A stretch of 64,000 nucleotides of DNA from Pseudomonadota bacterium (GTDB lineage Bacteria > Pseudomonadota > Alphaproteobacteria > Rhodobacterales > Rhodobacteraceae), in assembly GCA_020161615.1 (NCBI GenBank), contig JAIUPD010000007.1, forward strand, positions 186,001-250,000. The letters are read 5' to 3'. The first letter of the stretch is position 1, and every line of letters starts with the position of its first letter. The position numbers were made by a program, and so were the translations under genes. Shown here one piece after another: positions 17,704-26,213 of this stretch. The notes under the pieces are model-generated. The model was not told where the DNA came from. It was given only the letters and a program-made list of their open reading frames with translations, and searched no databases.

Positions 17704-18339
17704 ATGACCCGCGACCCGTTCAATTTCGATATCCGCGCCTCGACCGACAAGAAAAAGAAGGCGCGGGGCCGGCGCGGCATGTCCGGCGCCGTCGAGACAT
17801 CGGCCCGCCAGTGCCAGCATCCCGGCTGCACCGAGGCCGGGCAATACCGTGCCCCGCGCTCGCCCGATGCGCTGGACGATTACCTGTGGTTCTGCAAGGA
17901 CCATGTGCGCGACTATAACCTGAAGTGGAACTTCTTCTCGGGCCAGACCGAATCCGAGATGCAGGATGCGATGGAACGTGACCGCGTCTGGGGCCGGGCG
18001 ACCAATGCCTTCGGCAAGGGCGAGAACCGGGATTGGTCGCGCCACGGCATCGACGACCCCTATCAGGTGCTGGGCGAGAATGCGACGCGCAGGCGCCCCG
18101 AGGGCGGCCCCGCCCGCCCGCATCACACCCGCAAGCTGCCCTCGACCGAACGCCGCGCGCTGGAGATCCTCGACGCCCGCGATACCTGGACCCGGGCCGA
18201 GATCCGCAAACAATACAAGAGCCTGGTCAAGGATCTGCACCCCGACCTCAACGGCGGCAACCGGGCCGACGAGGAGCGGCTGCAGGAGGTGGTCTGGGCC
18301 TGGGATCAGATCAAGGAAAGCCGCAGCTTCCGCGATTGA
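17704..18339 (+). CDS. J-domain (DnaJ-like) protein
   Basis: A 211-residue protein with a C-terminal J domain (about residues 148-205) carrying the HPD motif in KSLVKDLHPDLNGG, which stimulates Hsp70 ATPase. The N-terminal part has a cysteine/histidine pattern CQHPGCTEAGQYRAP, then WFCKDHVRDYN, a possible zinc site. It is the J-protein that in many Rhodobacterales lies just before bolA and cobS. Here cobS is 4 kb downstream with unrelated genes between, and no bolA is seen. ATG 17704 was chosen for its match to the family start (MTRDPFNFDIRAS). Confidence 0.9.
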   Translation: MTRDPFNFDIRASTDKKKKARGRRGMSGAVETSARQCQHPGCTEAGQYRAPRSPDALDDYLWFCKDHVRDYNLKWNFFSGQTESEMQDAMERDRVWGRATNAFGKGENRDWSRHGIDDPYQVLGENATRRRPEGGPARPHHTRKLPSTERRALEILDARDTWTRAEIRKQYKSLVKDLHPDLNGGNRADEERLQEVVWAWDQIKESRSFRD

Positions 18340-18352
18340 GAGGGGGCCGGAT

Positions 18353-18445
18353 CACGCGGGGGGCCAGCCCCCGCACCCCCCGCTCAAGGGGGTTTTCCAC
18401 CCCCTAGAGAAGCCCCCGGGGATATTTGGAGCGCAAAGACAAAGG
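18353..18445 (+). repeat. Structured intergenic element, copy A
   Basis: Hairpin 1 is GCGGGGG/CCCCCGC (18356-18374). Hairpin 2 is CTCAAGGGGG/CCCCCTAGAG (18383-18409) with loop TTTTCCA and one mismatch. The conserved tail CCCGGGGATATTTG-GAGCGCAAAGA ends at about 18439. It lies between convergent genes. Three similar + strand copies occur at about 43.87, 53.38 and 56.48 kb. Confidence 0.75.
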
Positions 18446-18446
18446 C

Positions 18447-19415
18447 TTAGTGGGCGGCCTTGGCGCCGGTCACCTTGCGCAGGATCGGGTTAACGAGCCA
18501 GGTGGCGACCGGGATCAGGGCGAGGCCATAGGCCAGCCCGGCGATGCCGTCGAAGAAGGCCGTGACCGCCCAGGCGACGAAGCCCTCGGCTTGGCCCACC
18601 AGATGCGCGGCCTCCTCGGCGCGGTGGTGGATCCAGTCATAGGGCACCGACCAGCCCAGCTCGGCCAGCCCGTGCAGCAGGATCGAGCCGCCGACCCAGA
18701 TCATCGCCGCGGTGCCGACGATCATCAGCACCTTCATGAACCAAGGCATGAAGCGCACGATGCCGCGCCCCAGCGCCCGGGTTGCCGAGAGCCGCCCGAC
18801 CCGGGCCAGCCAGAGGCCGACATCATCCGCCTTCACGATCAGCGCCACGCCGCCATAGACGGCGACGGTGATGCCGATCCCGGCAATGGCCAGCGCCGCC
18901 GCCTCGACCCAGAGGCCCTGATCCGGGGCGAGATTGGACAGGATGATCGTCATGATCTCGGCCGAGAGGATGAAGTCGGTCTTGATCGCGCCCGCCACCT
19001 TCTGCTGTTCCAGATGCGTCGGGTCGCCGTTCAGGATCTGCCCGTCGGCATGCGGCGTATGCGGTCGGAAGAGGTGCCAGATCTTCTCGGCCCCCTCGAA
19101 ACACAGATACGAGCCGCCCAGCATCAGCAAGGGGGTGATCGCCCAGGGCGCGAAGGCCGAGAGGATCAGCGCCGCGGGCAGGAGGATCAGCAGCTTGTTG
19201 CGGATCGAGCCGAGGGCGATCTTGCCGACGATCGGCAATTCGCGCGCGGGCTCGAAGCCGTGGACGTATTTGGGCGTGACCGCGGCATCGTCGATCACCG
19301 CGCCCGCCGCCTTGGCCCCGGCCTTGGCCGCCTGCCCGGCGATATCGTCGATCTGCGCCGCCGCCACCTTGGCGATGCCGGCCACGTCGTCGAGAAGCGC
19401 CAGAAGTCCGCTCAT
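18447..19415 (-). CDS. DUF808 (YedI-family) membrane protein
   Basis: A 322-residue protein with the DUF808 opening MSGLLALLDDVAGIAKVAA, a soluble N-terminal region, and several hydrophobic segments (ILLPAALILSAFAPWAITPL; LAIAGIGITVAVYGGVALIV; VLMIVGTAAMIWVGGSILL; C-terminal GLALIPVATWLVNPIL). The middle motif SYLCFEGAEKIWHLF is family-typical. Function of the family is unknown. It ends in the gap holding repeat copy A and is convergent with the DnaJ gene. ATG 19415 gives the usual family N-terminus. Confidence 0.9.
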   Translation of the reverse strand: MSGLLALLDDVAGIAKVAAAQIDDIAGQAAKAGAKAAGAVIDDAAVTPKYVHGFEPARELPIVGKIALGSIRNKLLILLPAALILSAFAPWAITPLLMLGGSYLCFEGAEKIWHLFRPHTPHADGQILNGDPTHLEQQKVAGAIKTDFILSAEIMTIILSNLAPDQGLWVEAAALAIAGIGITVAVYGGVALIVKADDVGLWLARVGRLSATRALGRGIVRFMPWFMKVLMIVGTAAMIWVGGSILLHGLAELGWSVPYDWIHHRAEEAAHLVGQAEGFVAWAVTAFFDGIAGLAYGLALIPVATWLVNPILRKVTGAKAAH

Positions 19416-19493
19416 GAAAAACCTGCCGGAATGCCTTGAAAACCTTGGACCATAGGTAAAGGGACCGGGGCTTGTGTCAAGCGAAAGGCGCCC

Positions 19494-20417
19494 TCAGAGC
19501 ACCAGCGCCGCCAGGAGAGGCAGCAGCGGCAGGCACAGAAGCGTCTGCCAGGTCAGGATCGCGGCATAGAGTTCGGCGTCGCCGCCCATCTGCCGCGCAA
19601 CGATATAGCCATTGGCCGCGGCAGGAACCAGGAAGACCAGCGCGCCCGCCAGCATCGCCGCGGGTGCCAGGCCGAAACCCCAGCCGATCGCCAGAAAGAG
19701 CGAGGGCGCCAGCACCGGCCGCAGGGCAAGCCCGGCCCACATCGGCGCCGACGCGCTGAAGAGGCGGCGCGGCATGAGCCCCGCGCCGACGCAGAGCAGT
19801 CCTACGCTCAGCGCCGCCCGCCCGGCCAGGTCCAGCGTCACCGCCAGGAAATCGGGCAAGCCCAGCCCCGTCAGGTTCAGCACGAGCCCGATGACCGAGG
19901 CCTGCACCAGCGGATTGGTCAGCACCACCCGCAGCATGCCCGCCGGGCCGCGCGGCGCGCCCTCGGGCGGTCTGCCCCAGATCCCCAGAACGGCGATATT
20001 GGCCAGGTTGATCACCACGATGGTGACCGCCATCGCCACGGCCAGCCAGGTCAGCGCCTCGGGCCCGGCGAATTGCTGGGCGGCGGTCAGGGCGATGAAG
20101 GCGTTCCAGCGCGTGCCGATCTGAAAGAGCGTGGTGAAGCTGGGGTCGGACAGGCCCGGCCAGAAGGCGCGCAGAGCGAAGGCGGCGGCGCCCATCAGCG
20201 CCAGCACCATCAGCAGCGCGGGCACGAAGGGACCGGCGGCGACCTCGGCCAGATTGGCCTCGGCGATGGAATGCACCAGCATGGCCGGGATCAGCAGCCG
20301 GAAGGCCAGCGTGTCGATCCCCGCCCATTGCGCCGGCGGGATGGTTCCCGTGACCCGCAGCGTATACCCCGCAAGGACCAGCAGCAGCATCGGCAAGGTG
20401 GCAAGGATCAGGGACAT
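19494..20417 (-). CDS. AEC-family (auxin efflux carrier-like) transporter
   Basis: A 307-residue inner-membrane protein with about ten hydrophobic segments in two five-helix halves. Family-typical wording includes LAFRLLIPAMLVHSIAEANL near the N-terminus and LVLNLTGLGLPDFL and FLVPAAANGYIVARQMGG in the second half. Bacterial AEC proteins move small organic acids such as malonate or malate; the substrate here is unknown. Start MSLILATLPML (ATG 20417) puts the first helix at residue 2; longer readings run into the upstream peptidase gene. Same strand as DUF808 but separated by 78 bases. Confidence 0.88.
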   Translation of the reverse strand: MSLILATLPMLLLVLAGYTLRVTGTIPPAQWAGIDTLAFRLLIPAMLVHSIAEANLAEVAAGPFVPALLMVLALMGAAAFALRAFWPGLSDPSFTTLFQIGTRWNAFIALTAAQQFAGPEALTWLAVAMAVTIVVINLANIAVLGIWGRPPEGAPRGPAGMLRVVLTNPLVQASVIGLVLNLTGLGLPDFLAVTLDLAGRAALSVGLLCVGAGLMPRRLFSASAPMWAGLALRPVLAPSLFLAIGWGFGLAPAAMLAGALVFLVPAAANGYIVARQMGGDAELYAAILTWQTLLCLPLLPLLAALVL

Positions 20418-20508
20418 GGCGGGGCTTTCGGTCAGGCGTGTCGCCGCGGACCCTAGGAGGCCCCCCTGCCCCTGGCAATCCGGCCAGCCGCTGGAACCTT
20501 TCGGCTTT

Positions 20509-21444
20509 TCAGCCGCCCAGGCCTGCCACCGCCGCGAGCGTGGCCACCAGAAGCCGCGTCGCCTGTTCCAGCCGGTCGAGGTCCAGGGCCTCGGGGACAT
20601 CGGCGGTGGAATGGTATTCCGGCGCCTCGGCGCCGCCGTCATAGAAGCCGATGCAGGGATAGCCCTGCGCCTCGAACGGCATGTAATCGCTGTCCCAGAT
20701 GTCGGTATGCTCGGTGTGGAGCGTGGTGAAGGCGGCGGCCAGACGCGCGGCCAGCTCGCCATACCGGCGGGCGGGCGCATCGTTGGCCGCCACCGCGTTG
20801 CCCTGGTCGTATTCGATATAGAGCGGCGCGTCGGGACGCGCCGGATGGTGGCCCAGCATGTCGAGGTTGATCATGAGCTCGATGGGCCAGCCCTGCCGCC
20901 GGGCGAGTTCCGCGCAGGCGGTCGAGCCCTGGAGGTCCTGCTCCTCGCCGGAGAAGGCCACGAAAACCACCCCCTTGCGCATCGGCACACGGTTCAGGAC
21001 CCGGCAGGCCTCGATCATCGCGGCGACCCCTGTGGCGTTGTCATTGGCGCCGGGTGCATAGGTCGCGGGCGTCTCCGAGATACTGTCGAAATGCGCCCCC
21101 ACCAGCACCACGCCGCGCCGATCCATCGGTTCGCCGCTGACGATGTTGTGCCGCGCCCCGGCCTCGCGATGGGTGTAGCCCTGGGTATAGATCCGCCCGC
21201 CCCCGCCCGAGCGGTTGAAGGCCTCGTGCACCCAGGCCTCGACCGCGGGAAACCCCTCGCCGGGCGTCCAGCGGGTCGGAAAGGCGGCGAGCCCGGTCAC
21301 GGTGTCGAACAGGCGCCGGCGCTCGATCCGCGCCAGCAGCGCGGGGAGCGTGGGCGGCTTGGGGTCGGTCTGGGCCGCAGCGGGCAGCGCGAGGGCGGCG
21401 GCGGCGCAGGTCAGCAGATGGCGGCGGCTCAGGGACGGGTGCAT
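20509..21444 (-). CDS. Secreted M28-family zinc metallopeptidase
   Basis: A 311-residue protein with a twin-arginine-like signal (SLSRRHLLTCAAAALALPAAAQ). The M28 co-catalytic metal pattern is visible: VGAHFDS (His, Asp), GANDNATG (Asp), FSGEEQDLQGS (Glu-Glu), INLDMLGHH (Asp) and a final His in EYHSTADVPEALD. Predicted periplasmic aminopeptidase. ATG 21444 has AGGAGG at good spacing. It is divergent from the TauE/SafE gene and followed by the AEC carrier on the same strand. Confidence 0.9.
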   Translation of the reverse strand: MHPSLSRRHLLTCAAAALALPAAAQTDPKPPTLPALLARIERRRLFDTVTGLAAFPTRWTPGEGFPAVEAWVHEAFNRSGGGGRIYTQGYTHREAGARHNIVSGEPMDRRGVVLVGAHFDSISETPATYAPGANDNATGVAAMIEACRVLNRVPMRKGVVFVAFSGEEQDLQGSTACAELARRQGWPIELMINLDMLGHHPARPDAPLYIEYDQGNAVAANDAPARRYGELAARLAAAFTTLHTEHTDIWDSDYMPFEAQGYPCIGFYDGGAEAPEYHSTADVPEALDLDRLEQATRLLVATLAAVAGLGG

Positions 21445-21566
21445 CGGGAACCTCCTGCAGGATCGAGGCAGGCTAGATCCGGGCCCGCCAGCCTGCAATG
21501 CACGTCCTTGACAGCGCCCCCGGGCAGGCGCAGAGCCGCAATCATCCTCAGCCCCGGATCGCTGGC

Positions 21567-22304
21567 ATGATCACCCTGTCCCAGATGCTGCTCATTGCGG
21601 CCACGGCCTTTCTGGCCTCGGTCCTGGGGGGCGTCACCGGCTATGGCACGGGGCTTCTGCTGCCGCCGATCCTCGTTCCGCTGATCGGGGCCGAGGCCGT
21701 GGTGCCGGTAATCGGCCTCTCGGCGCTGCTGACCAATGCCGGGCGGGTCGCCGCCTGGTGGCCGAGGCTCGACCGGGCACTGGCGATGCGCGTCATCGTT
21801 TCAGCGGCGCCCGGTGTGGTGATCGGCGCCGGGCTCTATTCCCTGCTGTCCGGCCCCCGGGTGATGGTGCTGATCGGGGCCACGCTGGTGGCGCTGGTCC
21901 CGCTCAGGCGCGCGCTGATGCGGCGTCATGGCGCCCTGGGGCCGGGCGGGGTCACGCTGGCGGCGGCGGGTTACGGGCTCTTGAACGGTGGCACCGCGGG
22001 CTCGGGGGTGTTGCTGCTGTCGATCCTGCTGGCGGCGGGACTGGGCGGGCCGGGGGTGATCGCCACCGATGCCGCCGTCTCGCTGATGCTGGGGCTCGCC
22101 AAGAGCGCGGTTTTCGCCGGAACCGGGGCGCTCGACGGGCCGCTTGCCGGGGTGGCGCTGGTCATCGGCCTTGCCGCCCTGCCCGGCGCTTTCCTGGCCC
22201 GACGGCTGGCGGCGCGGCTGCGTCCGGCCTCGCATGTGGCGATTCTCGACGCGGTGGTCGTGCTGGGCGGCGCGCTGCTGATCGTGCAGGGGCTGCGGGC
22301 CTGA
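21567..22304 (+). CDS. TauE/SafE-family sulfite/organosulfur exporter
   Basis: A 245-residue polytopic membrane protein with about eight hydrophobic segments; repeated halves begin [20 protein letters not shown] and [20 protein letters not shown], the duplicated motif typical of TauE/SafE. ATG 21567 was chosen because the first membrane helix starts right after it; the upstream in-frame part has no similarity. Substrate is unknown; relatives export sulfite, sulfoacetate or other anions. It precedes cobS by 107 bases, without a clear link. Confidence 0.87.
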   Translation: MITLSQMLLIAATAFLASVLGGVTGYGTGLLLPPILVPLIGAEAVVPVIGLSALLTNAGRVAAWWPRLDRALAMRVIVSAAPGVVIGAGLYSLLSGPRVMVLIGATLVALVPLRRALMRRHGALGPGGVTLAAAGYGLLNGGTAGSGVLLLSILLAAGLGGPGVIATDAAVSLMLGLAKSAVFAGTGALDGPLAGVALVIGLAALPGAFLARRLAARLRPASHVAILDAVVVLGGALLIVQGLRA

Positions 22305-22411
22305 CGCCCCGTCCGCAACCCGCCCCGCCCCCTTGCGCAGGCCGCCGGAATGATCCACAAACCCTGAAACGGGGCGGTTTTGGCCCCGCCAAGCACCAAA
22401 GGCGACCCTCC

Positions 22412-23386
22412 ATGCTCGATACTGCTGTCAAACCGACCGAAGAAATCTCTGTCCGGGAGGTGTTCGGCGTCGAGACCGACATGAAGGTCAAGGCCTTTGC
22501 CGAGGCGACCGACCGGGTGCCGGAACTGGACCCGACCTACAAGTTCGACCCCGATACGACGCTGGCGATCCTGGCGGGCTTTGCCTACAACCGCCGCGTC
22601 ATGATCCAGGGCTACCACGGCACCGGGAAATCGACGCATATCGAACAGGTCGCGGCGCGGCTGAACTGGCCGACCGTGCGCGTCAACCTCGACAGCCATA
22701 TCAGCCGGATCGACCTGATTGGCAAGGATGCGATCAAGCTGCGCGACGGCAAGCAGGTGACCGAGTTCCACGAAGGCATCCTGCCCTGGGCCCTGCGCAA
22801 CCCCTGCGCCATCGTCTTCGACGAATACGACGCGGGCCGTGCGGACGTGATGTTCGTGATCCAGCGGGTGCTGGAGCATGACGGGAAGCTGACGCTGCTC
22901 GACCAGAACGAGATCATCACCCCCCATCCGGCCTTCCGCCTCTTCGCCACCGCGAACACCGTGGGTCTGGGGGATACGACCGGCCTCTATCACGGCACGC
23001 AACAGATCAACCAGGCCCAGATGGACCGCTGGTCGCTGGTGGCGACGCTGAACTACCTCAGCCACGACGCCGAAAGCGCCATCGTCCTGGCCAAGAATCC
23101 CCATTACAACACCCAGAAGGGCCGGCAGGAAATCAGCCAGATGGTGACGGTCGCGGATCTGACGCGCACCGCCTTCATGAAGGGTCAGCTCAGCACGGTG
23201 ATGTCGCCCCGAACGGTCATCAACTGGGCCGAGAATGCGCGGATCTTCCGCAACATCGGCTATGCTTTCCGGCTGACCTTCCTCAACAAATGCGACGAGT
23301 TGGAGCGGCAGACGGTGGCCGAGTTCTATCAGCGCTGCTTCGGCGAGGAATTGCCGGAAAGCGCGGCAAGCGCAGCGCTAGGCTGA
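22412..23386 (+). CDS. cobS: Cobaltochelatase subunit CobS
   Basis: A 324-residue AAA+ ATPase subunit of the aerobic CobNST cobaltochelatase, which inserts Co(II) into hydrogenobyrinic acid a,c-diamide in vitamin B12 synthesis. Walker A is GYHGTGKS (residues 67-74), Walker B is AIVFDEYD, and [32 protein letters not shown] covers sensor 1 and an arginine-finger region. N-terminal [20 protein letters not shown] is family-typical. CobS forms hexameric rings with CobT. cobT lies 3.6 kb downstream, separated by an accessory block, although the two are usually close. Confidence 0.96.
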   Translation: MLDTAVKPTEEISVREVFGVETDMKVKAFAEATDRVPELDPTYKFDPDTTLAILAGFAYNRRVMIQGYHGTGKSTHIEQVAARLNWPTVRVNLDSHISRIDLIGKDAIKLRDGKQVTEFHEGILPWALRNPCAIVFDEYDAGRADVMFVIQRVLEHDGKLTLLDQNEIITPHPAFRLFATANTVGLGDTTGLYHGTQQINQAQMDRWSLVATLNYLSHDAESAIVLAKNPHYNTQKGRQEISQMVTVADLTRTAFMKGQLSTVMSPRTVINWAENARIFRNIGYAFRLTFLNKCDELERQTVAEFYQRCFGEELPESAASAALG

Positions 23387-23502
23387 GGCTCAGGATTTCC
23401 TGACCCGTCGCGGCGAGACTGGCGGCATGACCGCCTGTCGTCGCCTGGGCCTGGACCGTGCGACGTATGAATTCACGCTCTGCCCGGCGGAGCCCACGCG
23501 CT

Positions 23503-23588
23503 TACGGCGATGCGGATGACCCTGATGCGCGCCGGGCTGGTGACAGGGCCCGAGGATTGGCCCTATGGCAGTTTCGCCGCCGCGCGCG
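23503..23588 (+). pseudogene. Remnant of a REP-associated (IS200/IS605-like Y1) transposase
   Basis: In the + frame entered at 23510 the translation MRAGLVTGPEDWPYGSFAAA (about 23525-23585) matches the conserved C-terminal end of RAYT proteins (form NPVRAGLVxxPEDWPYSS). No catalytic HUH or Tyr region was seen upstream in 23387-23500, so only the tail survives. It is followed at once by a perfect REP-like palindrome, the expected partner of such transposases. Confidence 0.6.
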
Positions 23589-23616
23589 GTAGGATGGGCA
23601 ATACTGCCCATCCTAC
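23589..23616. repeat. REP-like palindrome
   Basis: GTAGGATGGGCA, loop ATAC, TGCCCATCCTAC: a 12-base-pair perfect stem abutting the transposase remnant and ending just before the ribosome site of the next gene. Degenerate relatives occur at 51684-51709 and 51747-51775. Confidence 0.75.
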
Positions 23617-23628
23617 GGAGCCTGTGTC

Positions 23629-24318
23629 ATGCCCCGCCCCCTGCATATCGGCCTCATCGGCGGCATCGGCCCCGCCGCGACCGTTGTCTATTACCAGCGC
23701 CTCTGCGCCGCCGTGGCGAAATCCGGCCAGCCGCTGGCGCTGACCATCGTCCAGGCCGATATCCAGACGCTGATCCGAACCAATCTCGCCGACCTGCGCC
23801 AGGAACAGGCCGAGGTCTACGCACCGCTGCTGCACCGCCTGAAGGCCGCCGGATGCGATTGCGCGGCGATCACCTCGCTGGGCGGGCATTTCTGCTTCGC
23901 CGAGACCGAGGCGCTGAGCCCCCTGCCCCTGGTCTCGGCCGTGGCACCGCTGGACGCGTATTTTGCCGCGCAGAGCATCCGCTCGGTCGGGCTGCTGGGA
24001 ACGAGGGTGGTGATGCGCACCCGGCTCTACGGCCAGTTACAACAGACCGAAGCCCTGGCGCTCGATGACCGCATTGACGAGATCGGCCAGCTCTATCAGG
24101 ATCTTGCCGTCGCCGGCGCCTGTTCGGCCGAGGCGCGCGCCACCTTTCTGGAGGCCGGGCGCCAGTTGATCGACAGCGGGGCCGAGGCCGTGGTGCTGGC
24201 CGGAACCGACCTCAACCTTGCCTTCGACGGCACAGCCCCCGGGTATCCCGTCATCGACGCGCTGGACATCCATGTGGCGCGGCTGGCCGATCTGGCGACC
24301 GGCCGCGCCGACCTCTGA
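23629..24318 (+). CDS. Aspartate/glutamate racemase-family protein lacking both catalytic cysteines
   Basis: A 229-residue protein with the family opening IGLIGGIGPAATVVYYQRLC and a two-lobed Asp/Glu racemase fold. In active racemases each lobe supplies a Cys (typical contexts CNTxH and GCTE). Here the first position reads AITSLGGHF and the second VLAGTDLNLAF, so both look replaced. C-x-C in GCDCAAIT is a few residues too early. It may be a hydrolase/lyase relative or use other residues. GGAG precedes ATG 23629 and directly follows a REP-like palindrome. Convergent with an FMN reductase gene, 2 bases apart. Confidence 0.8.
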   Translation: MPRPLHIGLIGGIGPAATVVYYQRLCAAVAKSGQPLALTIVQADIQTLIRTNLADLRQEQAEVYAPLLHRLKAAGCDCAAITSLGGHFCFAETEALSPLPLVSAVAPLDAYFAAQSIRSVGLLGTRVVMRTRLYGQLQQTEALALDDRIDEIGQLYQDLAVAGACSAEARATFLEAGRQLIDSGAEAVVLAGTDLNLAFDGTAPGYPVIDALDIHVARLADLATGRADL

Positions 24319-24320
24319 CC

Positions 24321-24923
24321 TCAGGCGGCCTTGGCCCGGGCTGCGGCGCGCGCCGAGCTCAGCGCGTTCGCCCACCAGACCAGATCGTCGAAGGTCGCCT
24401 TGACCGACGGCGCAAGCACCTCGGCCACGGCGCTCATCTCGGCGCCCTGGGCCATCGGATGCACCTTCATGAACTCGCCCCCGGCGAGGTGGATCGCGCT
24501 CTTCACCGGGGCCATCTGCAGCTCGACCCCGATGGTGCGCAGATGCTCGACCGCCCGGGCGGCTCCGACGCCGCCATAGCCGAAGGCCGAGAAGGGCTTG
24601 CGCACCCAGCCGGTATAGGCCTGATCGAGGGCGTTCTTCAGCGCACCGGTGATCGAATGGTTGTATTCGGCCACCAGGAAGATGAAGGCGTCGAAGCCGG
24701 CGACGGCCTTCTGCCATCGCTGCGCCGCCTCGGATTGCGAGGGCATCCACATCTCGGACGCCATCTCGTCGAAGAACGGCAGGTCGAAATCGCGCAGGTC
24801 GAGGATCTCGGCGCTGAGGTCGTCGCGCTTGGCCGCCTCGGCCAGCAGCCATTGCGCCGGCTTGTCAGCAAAGCGGCTGGGCCGGGTCGAACCGATGACA
24901 AGGGCGATACGCGGTTTGATCAT
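24321..24923 (-). CDS. NAD(P)H-dependent FMN reductase (flavodoxin-like fold)
   Basis: A 200-residue protein of the FMN_red family. The phosphate loop is IGSTRPSRFADKPAQWL, followed by the acidic segment LDLRDFDLPFFDEM and the flavin loop FLVAEYNHSITGALKNALDQ; then FSAFGYGGVGAARAVEHLR. Such enzymes reduce flavins, quinones or azo compounds. It is divergent from the hxlR-type gene across a strong operator-like repeat, so it is the likely target of that regulator. A paralogue lies at 25493-26080. GGAG precedes ATG 24923. Confidence 0.92.
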   Translation of the reverse strand: MIKPRIALVIGSTRPSRFADKPAQWLLAEAAKRDDLSAEILDLRDFDLPFFDEMASEMWMPSQSEAAQRWQKAVAGFDAFIFLVAEYNHSITGALKNALDQAYTGWVRKPFSAFGYGGVGAARAVEHLRTIGVELQMAPVKSAIHLAGGEFMKVHPMAQGAEMSAVAEVLAPSVKATFDDLVWWANALSSARAAARAKAA

Positions 24924-24936
24924 AGGTGGTCTCCTT

Positions 24937-24975
24937 CAGGTTACCTTGTGTGTGCAGGTTACGAGTGGTAACCTG
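24937..24975. promoter_or_regulatory. Operator-like repeats between FMN reductase and HxlR genes
   Basis: CAGGTTAC (24955-24962), spacer GAGTG, GTAACCTG (24968-24975) is a perfect 8-base dyad. A third half-site CAGGTTAC lies at 24937-24944, 18 bases from the second. Located between divergent starts; likely bound by the HxlR protein. Confidence 0.65.
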
Positions 24976-25021
24976 AGGACGATGTGAAACCCCGGCGGCG
25001 AGAAGGCAAGAAGGCACCAGC

Positions 25022-25441
25022 ATGAAACCAGCCCTCCCCCAGGTGACCGGCCTGTCCGAAGAGCATGGCGCCGCCTGCATGACCGTCAGCGATGTCCTGT
25101 CGCGGATCGGCGACAAATGGACCGTGTTGGTGATCGTGACGCTGAGCCGGGGCAGTCTGCGCTTCTCCGAGATCGAGCGTGAGATCGGCAACATTTCCAA
25201 GAAGATGCTGACCTCGACCCTGCGCGCGCTGGAGCGGGACGGGATGGTCGAACGCGCGGTCACGCCCTCGCGCCCGCCGCGCGTGGATTACACGCTGACC
25301 GAACTGGGCTGCGAATTGCGAGAGCCGCTGATGGCGCTGGGGGAATGGGCGCGGATCAATGCCGGACGAATCGAACAGGCGCGGCGGCGCTTCGATCGGA
25401 CGGAAACCGGCGGCGCCCAGCCCTGGCAATCGCTCGGGTAA
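25022..25441 (+). CDS. HxlR/YodB-family transcriptional regulator
   Basis: A 139-residue winged-helix protein: conserved segment VSDVLSRIGDKWTVLVIVTL, recognition region ISKKMLTSTLRALERDGMVE and wing VDYTLTELG. A single Cys (about residue 19, AACMTV) sits where YodB/HypR-type members have their redox- or quinone-sensing cysteine. With two FMN-reductase genes beside it, the pattern resembles quinone- or azo-responsive control of reductases (known for YodB-AzoR); this is inference. The gene is divergent from the first reductase and convergent with the second across a terminator. Confidence 0.9.
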   Translation: MKPALPQVTGLSEEHGAACMTVSDVLSRIGDKWTVLVIVTLSRGSLRFSEIEREIGNISKKMLTSTLRALERDGMVERAVTPSRPPRVDYTLTELGCELREPLMALGEWARINAGRIEQARRRFDRTETGGAQPWQSLG

Positions 25442-25444
25442 CGC

Positions 25445-25471
25445 AAAAGGCGCCCCCTAGGGGCCGCCTTT
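25445..25471. terminator. Bidirectional terminator
   Basis: AAAAGGCG...CCGCCTTTC with a central CCCCTAGGGG palindrome forms a long stem with A-rich and T-rich flanks, between convergent stops at 25441 and 25493. Confidence 0.75.
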
Positions 25472-25492
25472 CCGGGTTCGGCTGAGCCGCGA

Positions 25493-26080
25493 TCAGGCGC
25501 GGGCGGCCATCGTGGCGCGGGTCCACCAATCCAGATCGTCCAGCATCGCCGTGGCCGAGGGGCCGATCGACCCTTCGATGGCCGACATCGGCTGCGGATT
25601 GCCGCCCAGCGGGTGCACGGTGAAGAAATCGCCGCCGCCGATATGCACGCCGGCGCGGGCCGAGGCCATCTGCAGCTCGATGCCGATGGTCCGCAGGTGT
25701 TCCGCCGCGCGGGTGCCACCGACCGAGCCATAGCTCACGATGCCAAAGGCCTTGTGGTTCCAGTCGACATAGCTCTGGTCCAGCGCGTTCTTCAGGGACG
25801 CCGGGATCGAGCGGTTGTATTCAGCGGTCACGAAGATATAGCCATCGAACGAGGCCACTTTCTTCTGCCAGGCGACCGCGCGCTCATCCGACGAGGGCAT
25901 CCAGGCGTTGGAGGCCATCTCGTTGAACAGCGGCAGGTCGAAATCCTTGATGTCAACCAGTTCGACATCCCAGTCGCCGCGCGCCTGGGCCTTGTCGAAG
26001 ATCCATTGCGCCGGGACATGGCCGAAGCGGCTGTCACGGGTGGTGCCGATGATGACGGCGATACGGGGTTTCTGGGTCAT
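25493..26080 (-). CDS. NAD(P)H-dependent FMN reductase, paralogue of the one at 24321
   Basis: A 195-residue FMN_red-family protein. Phosphate loop IIGTTRDSRFGHVPAQWIF, acidic segment VDIKDFDLPLFNEMASNAWM, flavin loop VTAEYNRSIPASLKNALDQS and GSVGGTRAAEHLRTIGIELQM all align with the upstream copy, so the two arose by duplication. ATG 26080 has GGAG at good spacing; an ATG 12 bases further upstream is possible. No CAGGTTAC half-site was seen upstream, so its control may differ from its paralogue. Confidence 0.92.
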   Translation of the reverse strand: MTQKPRIAVIIGTTRDSRFGHVPAQWIFDKAQARGDWDVELVDIKDFDLPLFNEMASNAWMPSSDERAVAWQKKVASFDGYIFVTAEYNRSIPASLKNALDQSYVDWNHKAFGIVSYGSVGGTRAAEHLRTIGIELQMASARAGVHIGGGDFFTVHPLGGNPQPMSAIEGSIGPSATAMLDDLDWWTRATMAARA

Positions 26081-26213
26081 GGGGGTCTCCATTGCTGTCT
26101 GCCGCTTGCTACATGGGGCCAGAACGCGGCCGCGTCACGGGCGCATCGCTGCACAGGCCTTGTGCGCAAAGCTGTGACTTGCCAGGGGGCTGGCGGGATG
26201 CTTCTGTCGCGCC

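Noticed and set aside
22371-22390. Cobalamin riboswitch or terminator before cobS
   Set aside because: Only a weak CGGGGC/GCCCCG hairpin is present. No B12-box-like sequence was seen in the 107-base leader.
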